From CAZCAC01 sp964496575 (GTDB taxonomy: Bacteria; Planctomycetota; UBA1135; GCA-002686595): a stretch of DNA of 19,654 nucleotides. The stretch spans positions 1 to 19,654 of the forward strand of contig CAZCAC010000145.1 in the NCBI GenBank assembly GCA_964496575.1. The letters are read 5' to 3'. This document shows positions 15,757-19,654 of this stretch, in pieces. Position 1 is the stretch's first letter. The number at the start of each line of letters is the position of its first letter. The notes beneath the pieces are model-generated. The model searched no databases. It saw only the letters and a program-made list of their open reading frames with translations, and was not told where the DNA came from. The position numbers were made by a program, and so were the translations under genes.

Positions 15757-16791
15757 TCAGTACACGCGCCGGACGCGGATCGCGCAGTACACCGACAGCA
15801 CCGCGGCGCCGGCGACCAGCCAGAATCCGGCGGGGCGGCCCGCTTCGGCGATCCCCGCCACCTTCGAGTACACCAGCCAGATCCCCAGCATGCAGACGTC
15901 GACCATCGCCCAGCGCTCGAGCGCGACCAGGCGGGAAAGGGCGCAGTCGACGTCGTCGCCGCGCAGCTGCCGGATGGCCATGATCCCGAGCCCCACGAAG
16001 TAGATCAGAGGCAGCGCCAGCACGAACACCACCATGATCGCGGCGAGGAAGAGCTCGCCGCCGGTGACGAGCTCGCCGATGCTCTCGGGGAACGCGTAGA
16101 CCTTGGTCAGCGTGGTCAGGAGCTTCTCCTTCTGCACCAGGAGGATCGGCTGGAAGATCGCGGCGGCCAGCAGCCCCGCGGCCAGCCACGGCGCGATCAC
16201 CAGGGAGAGGTCGAGGCGAGGAATGACATGCTCCCCCGCCCCATCGCGGTCCGCCAGCCGGGTCAGCTCGAAGGTGAGCCCGATCGACATGAGGATCGCC
16301 ACCGCGAAGAAGTAGACCGCCGGCTCGGGGTGGGCGAAGGCAAAGGCGATGTTCAGCTTGGAGAGCTGGATCGTACCGATGGTGCAGATGACGGCGAAGG
16401 TGTCGAGGAACGACCACTTGCCGAGGACCTTCAGCCGGTGGCCCAGCACGGCCCGCCGTCGCGGCTCGATCGGCCGGAACCACATCCACGCGAGCGCGAT
16501 CAGCTTCACCGTGGGGAAGACGATCGAGAAGGAGAAGAGAATCACCGCCAGGTGCTGGTTCCCTTCGTTCCACAGATCCGTCGCGCCGCCCATCACCGAG
16601 TAGCGGTCGGTCTCGGCTCCGATCACCTCGATCGCCACGCCGGGCAGGACCTGTCCGAAGACGAGGCAGACCATGGCGACCACGATCAGGATCGGGATGT
16701 CGATTCGCCGAGGGTTCTCGGCGTGCAGGGAGGTGTGGCGTACCGGCTCGCTCACCTCCAGCGATTCGACGGTGGCGTCGACCTCGGTCAC
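15757..16791 (-). CDS. PqiA-family inner-membrane protein with two PqiA domains
   Basis: The 344-residue protein contains two copies of the paraquat-inducible protein A domain. The first (about 40-190) has the G-x-x-DLW-x-x-GN turn, the PTVKL helix and KWSFLDTFAV; the second (about 215-340) has the equivalent GGELFLAA, LPLIYFV and ERWAMVDVCMLG. The W-S/A-x-x-D motifs in each half are the family signature. Family members are inner-membrane partners of MCE-type lipid-transport proteins such as PqiB, but no MCE gene is in this window. The Cys-rich zinc elements found in E. coli PqiA are absent. The start is a GTG at 16791 overlapping the methyltransferase stop (GTGA), so it is translationally coupled and last in a four-gene operon. 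Confidence 0.85.
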   Translation of the reverse strand: MTEVDATVESLEVSEPVRHTSLHAENPRRIDIPILIVVAMVCLVFGQVLPGVAIEVIGAETDRYSVMGGATDLWNEGNQHLAVILFSFSIVFPTVKLIALAWMWFRPIEPRRRAVLGHRLKVLGKWSFLDTFAVICTIGTIQLSKLNIAFAFAHPEPAVYFFAVAILMSIGLTFELTRLADRDGAGEHVIPRLDLSLVIAPWLAAGLLAAAIFQPILLVQKEKLLTTLTKVYAFPESIGELVTGGELFLAAIMVVFVLALPLIYFVGLGIMAIRQLRGDDVDCALSRLVALERWAMVDVCMLGIWLVYSKVAGIAEAGRPAGFWLVAGAAVLSVYCAIRVRRVY

Positions 16792-17459
16792 GGCGCGACC
16801 ACCCGGCAGAAGACGCTGGACTCGTCGACCTCGGTGATCTCGGGCGCGAGGGCCAGCTCGGCGCAGAGCTCGCGGAAGGCCGCGGGGGTCATCCGCCCCG
16901 AACGGAAACCGTCGAGGCAGGCGATGGTGCCGTCGCCGGTGTTCTCGAGGTCGATCTCCCCCACCAGGCCGCGCGCCGATTGCCACTGGAACCACTCGAA
17001 GCGGTGCTCCCAGAAGAGGTCGGAGTAGCTCGAGAAGAGCACCGTCCCGCCGGGCCGGGTCACGCGCAGCGCCTCCCGGCAGAGCGCCACCGGATCGACC
17101 CCGAAGGCGCAGATCCCGTTCTGCACGCAGGCGACGACGTCGAAGCGATTGTCATCGATATCGAGCGCGATCGCGTCCATCTCCTGGAACTCGCAATCGG
17201 CTCGGTCCCCGGCGAGCTCGCGGGCGAGAGCGATGTTCTCCGGCGCCGTGTCGATGCCGACGACCTTCGCCGCCCGGCCGGCCAGCTCGAAGACGACGCG
17301 GCCGTAGCCGCAGCCGAGCTCGAGGACCTCGTCGGTCGGAGCGATCGCCTCGAGCAGGAAGTCGATCTCCGCCTGGAAGTACTGCTTCACGCGCGAGGGC
17401 GCGATCCGGTAGCACTCGCGCAGGCGAGAACCCGAGAGCTTCTGGGCGTAGTAGCTCAC
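16788..17459 (-). CDS. Class I SAM-dependent methyltransferase
   Basis: The 223-residue protein has the Rossmann-type methyltransferase motifs: motif I VLELGCGYGRVV (45-56), the acidic residue after beta-2 in VVGIDTAPENI, QEMDAIALD for the adenine-binding acid loop, FDVVACVQNGICAF for motif IV, and LRVTRPGG for the post-motif. It transfers a methyl group from S-adenosylmethionine to an unidentified substrate in the cytoplasm. The start is a GTG at 17459, 8 nt after the YciI-like stop; a perfect 14-bp palindrome covers this junction. Its 3' end overlaps the PqiA start. Neighbouring genes do not indicate a pathway, and small-molecule rather than nucleic-acid methylation is only a guess from size. 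Confidence 0.88.
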   Translation of the reverse strand: MSYYAQKLSGSRLRECYRIAPSRVKQYFQAEIDFLLEAIAPTDEVLELGCGYGRVVFELAGRAAKVVGIDTAPENIALARELAGDRADCEFQEMDAIALDIDDNRFDVVACVQNGICAFGVDPVALCREALRVTRPGGTVLFSSYSDLFWEHRFEWFQWQSARGLVGEIDLENTGDGTIACLDGFRSGRMTPAAFRELCAELALAPEITEVDESSVFCRVVAP

Positions 17460-17462
17460 GGC

Positions 17463-17476
17463 CCGCTCTAGAGCGG
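17463..17476. repeat. Perfect 14-bp palindrome at the YciI/methyltransferase junction
   Basis: CCGCTCTAGAGCGG is fully self-complementary. It contains the YciI-like stop codon and lies 4 nt upstream of the methyltransferase GTG, so as RNA it would occupy that gene's ribosome-binding position. With no loop bases it may act as DNA (an operator) more readily than as an RNA hairpin. It may also be chance. Confidence 0.35.
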
Positions 17477-17797
17477 CCCTCCCAGGCTCCGCCCCAGCAC
17501 GGCGATCTGATAGGGGTGCAGGGTCGCGGTCATGACCCCGCGCTTCACGCCGGGATCGGAGGTCATCACCTCGCGGGCCTCGCGCTCGTTCGCGACCTGC
17601 ACGATGACCAGCCCGAAGGTCCCTTCAGTCTCTTCCTGGGTGCGGCCGGCGAGCAACACCACGTCCTCCGCGGCGAGTCGCTCGAGGTACTCGACGTGCG
17701 CCTGGAGGGCCAGCACCTCTTCTTCGGTCGGCCCCTCGCTCAGCATCGCCAGGCGAGTCGGCTCGAGCTTGTAGAGGAAATGCTTCGAATCCTTCAT
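17468..17797 (-). CDS. YciI-like protein (dimeric alpha-beta barrel)
   Basis: This 109-residue protein matches the YciI family of small ferredoxin-like dimers, which include chloromuconolactone-dehalogenase-like and stress-associated proteins. The signature AHVEYLERLAAEDVVLLAGR (33-52) with the conserved His34 in a helix, followed by a glycine-containing strand (GTFGLVIVQV) and ending in a proline-containing strand (LHPYQIAVL), is clear. Its enzymatic role is unknown. It starts with ATG at 17797, 21 nt after the cupin stop, and stops 8 nt before the methyltransferase, placing it second in the operon. The pairing of a cupin and a YciI-like protein suggests small-molecule or stress metabolism, but no substrate can be assigned. 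Confidence 0.85.
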   Translation of the reverse strand: MKDSKHFLYKLEPTRLAMLSEGPTEEEVLALQAHVEYLERLAAEDVVLLAGRTQEETEGTFGLVIVQVANEREAREVMTSDPGVKRGVMTATLHPYQIAVLGRSLGGPL

Positions 17798-17818
17798 CGA
17801 GGGAGCATCCGGGTCGGA

Positions 17819-18184
17819 TCAACCGTCGTCACGATGGACGATATCGGGCCCGAAGGCGGGCACGCAGACGGCGATGTACTGGGCCCCGCCCTCGAGCGGC
17901 GAGCTGTAGCGGACCCACTCCCCGCGCGGCGCCAGGACGCCCTGCCCGGCGGGGACGTCGAAGGTCTCCTCGCGCGTCTCCACCCGGAGCATCCCGCCGA
18001 GGACGACGGTGTACTCGTCGAACTCCGGTGTCTGCCCCGGCTCCTCCCACCCTGCAGGGCTGTCCATGCAGGCGATGCTGCAGGCGTCGGTGCCTGAGTT
18101 CACCCGCCCGAAGAACTCGTCGATCAGCTTGGGCAGGTTGCCGTGGGCCTCGACCCTGGTCGGTGCTTCGATCCGTTTGGCCAT
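17819..18184 (-). CDS. Small cupin-domain protein
   Basis: A single-domain cupin of 121 residues. Motif 1 is recognisable as Q51-T-P-E54-F-D-E57-Y-T-V-V-L-G-G and motif 2 as FDVPAGQGVLAPRGEWVRY (75-93). The classic metal ligands of motif 1 (H-x-H) and the His of motif 2 are replaced by Q/E and by Arg/Trp, so either a different metal site (Gln/Glu) or no metal is expected; such variants exist in the cupin superfamily. Start: ATG 18184 is preferred over an ATG 39 nt further upstream because AGAGGAA lies about 8 nt upstream of it. It is first in the operon with the YciI-like, methyltransferase and PqiA genes. Function unknown; cupins of this kind may bind or modify small ligands. Confidence 0.82.
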   Translation of the reverse strand: MAKRIEAPTRVEAHGNLPKLIDEFFGRVNSGTDACSIACMDSPAGWEEPGQTPEFDEYTVVLGGMLRVETREETFDVPAGQGVLAPRGEWVRYSSPLEGGAQYIAVCVPAFGPDIVHRDDG

Positions 18185-18244
18185 GCGTGGGGTTCCTCTC
18201 GTGGTCGGTCGCGGGTGCGCCACCCGTCGGCGGGCGGCGCGGAG

Positions 18245-18250
18245 ATCATA
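18245..18250 (-). promoter_or_regulatory. Candidate -10 element of the cupin operon promoter
   Basis: Read on the minus strand, TATGAT matches the sigma-70 -10 consensus at 5 of 6 positions, 60 nt upstream of the cupin ATG. No convincing -35 lies 16-18 nt away. The rest of the 266-bp gap (18185-18450) shows no coding signal. Confidence 0.3.
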
Positions 18251-18430
18251 ACCGCGACGGGCCGGTCACCGACGATGATCTCCTCGTGCGCTCCCCCGAG
18301 GCCGAGGATTCCGGGGCCCGCCAAACCCCGCCCGGCACCTCGAGAAGGTGGGCTCCTGGCCGAGAGCGGCGTACCGATCCGGAGCTCTCTGCCCGATCCC
18401 GGGCCGGCCAGGCTGACGCTGGTCCCGGTC

Positions 18431-18450
18431 TCTCGGACCCACACCCGAGA
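18431..18450 (-). terminator. Small hairpin just after the FG-GAP gene stop
   Basis: TCTCGG (18431-18436) and CCGAGA (18445-18450) form a 6-bp inverted repeat with an 8-nt loop directly abutting the TGA of the FG-GAP gene. There is no T-run on the minus-strand 3' side, so termination is uncertain. Confidence 0.25.
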
Positions 18451-19654
18451 TCAGGGCTCCCAGGTCACCCCGATGCCGTTGGTCAGGTTGAACTGGTTCC
18501 CGCACGGTGTGCCGACGGGGTCGCGATACCAGTACTGGTACCGGAGCGTGTCGCCCGGGACGATTCCACCCTTCAGGCCGATGTCGATGCCCGACGAGTC
18601 GCAGTGGCCGCTGCCATCGGAGAATCGCACACCGAGGCGCACGACGGCTCCTCCGGCGCAGCGCAGACCGTCGCCGAAGACGATTCCGGTGCCGCCGTTG
18701 ACCGCATTGTCGCCCTGGAAGAAGAGTCCGGGCTCCGAGGGGACGGTACCTTCGGCGGTCAGCACGAGATCGGCGGCACCGAGACTCTGCGTGCCGGTGG
18801 CAAAGAGCACGGCCCCGCTCGTGAAGGAGCCGTTGGCACAGCCCGCCTGGCCGCCAGCGACGCTGCCGTCGTTGTCGTTGTTGCAGGGGCACGGAGTTCC
18901 CAGGCCATCTCCGAAGCAGAAGGCGACTCCCGTGCTCTCGCTCAGTTCGAAGACGTAGACGGCGCCCGCTGAGGGTTTGCTGTTGTCATCCTGGTTGCCA
19001 TTGACTCCGGCTGCGATGCTGTCCTCGTCGCGCGCCCCGATCACGATCATCTCCTCGGACGCCGCTACCGAGCCCCCGAACCAATCCCCTGCATCGGTGT
19101 TCGATGCCTTGACATAGGCTTGTTGGCTCCAGCTGGTCCCGTTTCGCACGAGAAGGAAGGCTGCACCGGCATTGACGGCACTGTTGTCGCCCTGGTCGCC
19201 GTTGACACCGATAGCGCCACTATCTTCCTTGGGCGCACCGATCACTACCATGTCGCCAAACACCGCGACTGAGTTGCCGAACCGATCAGCTGCATCTGTG
19301 TTGGATGCCTTGACATAGGCTTGCTGGCCCCAGCTCGTCCCACTCCGCACGAAGACGTAGACCGCGCCCGAATCACCGGCGCTATTGTCGTTCTGGACGC
19401 CGTTGATACCCGTCGCACTGCTGTCCTCGAGGGGTGCTCCGATCACGATCGTGTCGCCCGACGCCGCTACCGAGTATCCGAACCAGTCCGCTGTGCTAGT
19501 GTTCGAAGCCTTTACATAGGCTTGTTGGCTCCAGGTCGTACCGTTTCGAACGAAAACATATGCCGCGCCGGACGCATCGGCACCGTTGTCATTCTGATCG
19601 CCATTGCAGGGCTCCTGACCTACGCCGGATTGTGATGATTTAGGGTCGATTTCG
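18451..19654 (-). CDS. FG-GAP-repeat extracellular protein with planctomycete-type C-terminal domain (5' end outside window)
   Basis: The frame is open to the window edge, so this is the C-terminal part (about 400 residues) of a larger protein. It has 67-residue repeats: YVFVRNGTTWSQQAYVKASNT, D-x-F-G-x-SVA and V-IGAP-x-EDS-x-x-x-G-x-NG recur with exact spacing (Y32, Y99, F166 and Y233 of the visible part), matching beta-propeller FG-GAP/integrin-alpha repeats. The Asp/Asn-rich loops (NGDQNDN, NGVQNDN) are plausible Ca2+ sites. After the propeller comes a Cys-rich domain starting FCFGDGLGTPCPC (about 165 residues), a C-terminal module I associate with secreted planctomycete proteins. Expected to be exported and located at the cell surface. 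An internal GTG at 19446 is a valine of the repeat, not the start. The gene faces the same way as the cupin operon but a 266-bp gap separates them. Confidence 0.85.
   Translation of the reverse strand, partial: EIDPKSSQSGVGQEPCNGDQNDNGADASGAAYVFVRNGTTWSQQAYVKASNTSTADWFGYSVAASGDTIVIGAPLEDSSATGINGVQNDNSAGDSGAVYVFVRSGTSWGQQAYVKASNTDAADRFGNSVAVFGDMVVIGAPKEDSGAIGVNGDQGDNSAVNAGAAFLLVRNGTSWSQQAYVKASNTDAGDWFGGSVAASEEMIVIGARDEDSIAAGVNGNQDDNSKPSAGAVYVFELSESTGVAFCFGDGLGTPCPCNNDNDGSVAGGQAGCANGSFTSGAVLFATGTQSLGAADLVLTAEGTVPSEPGLFFQGDNAVNGGTGIVFGDGLRCAGGAVVRLGVRFSDGSGHCDSSGIDIGLKGGIVPGDTLRYQYWYRDPVGTPCGNQFNLTNGIGVTWEP
18970..19600 (-). repeat. 201-bp tandem repeats within the FG-GAP gene
   Basis: The segment encoding the QQAYVKASNT portion recurs at about 19107, 19308 and 19509, spaced exactly 201 nt (67 codons), with high nucleotide identity including CTTGACATAGGCTTG-type stretches. 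The repeats are intragenic and preserve frame. Confidence 0.85.

Noticed and set aside
15566..16573. Upstream extension of the outer-membrane factor frame
   Set aside because: It overlaps the PqiA gene in another frame and lacks any family similarity before the lipoprotein signal.
18970..19600. Regular repeats as a possible CRISPR array
   Set aside because: The 201-nt unit is in frame, coding throughout and matches FG-GAP protein repeats; there are no short repeats with unique spacers.

Overview
The window is a high-GC stretch of chromosome, closely packed with genes, from a Gram-negative-type bacterium that is most likely a member of the Planctomycetota. Three things point that way: a complete outer-membrane/adaptor/RND efflux set, which implies two membranes; generally weak Shine-Dalgarno signals with several GTG or TTG starts; and a surface protein at the right edge whose Cys-rich C-terminal domain (beginning FCFGDGLGTPCPC) I associate from memory with large planctomycete proteomes. 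No tRNA, rRNA, insertion sequence or CRISPR array was seen, and no gene-free stretch exceeds 300 bases.

Layout. (1) 33-2068 (+): an NSS/SNF-type sodium-coupled transporter overlapping by 4 nt a small exported protein with one C-terminal membrane anchor. (2) 2085-3413 (-) and 3582-4997 (+): a DUF418/YeiB-like membrane protein and a secreted serine-beta-lactamase-like hydrolase, divergently arranged around a 168-bp promoter region. (3) 5236-7116 (+): the most interesting locus, a 117-residue peptide with a compact six-cysteine C-x-C repeat block, followed 15 nt later by a radical SAM/SPASM peptide maturase. This looks like a RiPP precursor and its modifying enzyme. A candidate promoter precedes the peptide gene and a strong GC hairpin follows the maturase. 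(4) 7225-9611 (+): two tandem SPFH/band-7 (HflK/HflC-like) proteins overlapping by 4 nt, then a HAD phosphatase starting with TTG. (5) 15565-9718 (-): a tripartite efflux operon in the order outer-membrane factor, periplasmic adaptor lipoprotein, RND pump, convergent with the HAD gene. (6) 18184-15757 (-): a four-gene operon of cupin, YciI-like protein, class I methyltransferase and a duplicated PqiA membrane protein, with short gaps or overlaps. (7) 18451 to the right edge (-): a secreted protein with 67-residue FG-GAP-type repeats, whose 5' part lies outside the window.

How the genes work together. The efflux operon is self-contained and standard. The PqiA-containing operon looks like an envelope or stress cluster, but its purpose is not evident from sequence. 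In the peptide/maturase pair, the maturase carries the canonical CX3CX2C cluster motif, a Cys-rich SPASM tail and an N-terminal region resembling that of Cys-rich-peptide maturases, so the adjacent Cys-block protein is its natural substrate candidate. No exporter or protease sits next to it. The two SPFH proteins follow on the same strand and could be part of the locus or merely neighbours. By eye, 5236-7116 has more A/T at third codon positions than the flanking genes, consistent with (but not proof of) separate acquisition.
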